Shown here piece by piece: positions 21,537 to 21,709 of a stretch of DNA of 21,709 nucleotides. Source of the DNA: a virus; the IMG/VR virus record IMGVR_UViG_3300025889_001088, positions 1 through 21,709 of that record. One strand, 5' to 3'. Under the pieces are notes generated by a model, which saw only the letters and a list, made by a program, of their open reading frames with translations, was not told where the DNA came from and ran no database searches. Numbering within the stretch: the first letter of the stretch is position 1; each line of letters begins with the position of its first letter. Position numbers and translations under genes: made by a program.

Positions 21537-21709
21537 ATGAACGTTCTTGTATGGGGTACTGCCGAGCAGGGACCCTGCGCCTACTTCCGTGGTCATATGT
21601 ATGACGAAGAGTGGAAGAAGATGGGCATCAACGTCAGGCACATTGACAAGGTCAACTTCATTGCCAAGCCTGGAGCGGAAGGGCTATCGCAGGACGAGGC
21701 AATGCGCAA
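21537..21709 (+). CDS. Partial gene, possible GT-B glycosyltransferase N-terminus
   Basis: The frame opens at ATG 21537 after AGGAGGG and remains open to the window edge (57 codons seen). The visible start MNVLVWGTAEQGPCAYFRGH, then a WKKMGINVRHID stretch, has the shape of the first strand, glycine loop and helix of a GT-B fold glycosyltransferase, where a G.x.YxR pattern followed by a hydrophobic strand is common. Only the first fold unit is present, so the call is tentative; other Rossmann-type enzymes start similarly. If right, it would be a second glycosyltransferase in this phage besides the GT2 at 8331. Confidence 0.45.
   Translation, partial: MNVLVWGTAEQGPCAYFRGHMYDEEWKKMGINVRHIDKVNFIAKPGAEGLSQDEAMR

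Overview
The window reads as one continuous late (structural, lysis and packaging) module of a tailed double-stranded DNA phage, or a prophage or viral contig of that kind. All 25 supported genes lie on the + strand, mostly joined by 1-35 bp overlaps (TAATG, GTGA, TTGA). About seven starts are GTG or TTG. There is no integrase, repressor, insertion sequence, tRNA or CRISPR array. The proteins recognised with most confidence are the large terminase (9177-10676), the portal (10676-12976), a scaffold-like protein (19839-20402) and an N4-gp56-type HK97-fold major capsid protein (20419-21390).

Host: the lysin resembles C39-type cysteine peptidases (DCGP motif) rather than a lysozyme. The next gene resembles the r1t family of holins. 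A Sec-signal protein carries a long Thr/Pro/Glu repeat. Together these suggest a Gram-positive, perhaps actinobacterial, host. This is inference. Several small proteins belong to families I associate with environmental aquatic phages.

Layout. 1-300: non-coding leader with a terminator-like hairpin, a weak promoter candidate and several inverted repeats. 301-2162: a basic 212-aa protein, an HExxH metallopeptidase-like protein, and four small lysine-rich proteins in tightly overlapping frames. 2162-5285: receptor-binding or tail-fibre region (a fibre with nine 10-residue repeats, a small beta-rich protein, an Asp-box propeller-like protein and a 59-aa ORF). 5282-5770: Zn-finger/HTH protein, candidate small terminase. 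5771-7917: secreted TP-repeat protein, small two-helix membrane protein, C39-like lysin, r1t-like holin. 7907-8879: TagD-like cytidylyltransferase overlapping a GT2 glycosyltransferase. 8872-12976: DUF6321-like protein, terminase, portal. 12976-19787: two very large proteins of unknown function (932 and 1337 aa) occupying the place where a protease or scaffold gene usually sits. 19839-21390: scaffold and capsid. 21391-21536: strongly structured intergenic RNA. 21537 onward: a truncated gene resembling the N-terminus of a GT-B glycosyltransferase.

Working together, these genes would build the head (portal, scaffold, capsid), fill it (terminase), supply receptor-binding appendages and probably DNA-ejection proteins, and lyse the host. 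A nucleotide-activation plus glycosyl-transfer pair may decorate the virion or the host envelope. Tail tube, tape measure and replication genes are absent and must lie outside the window.
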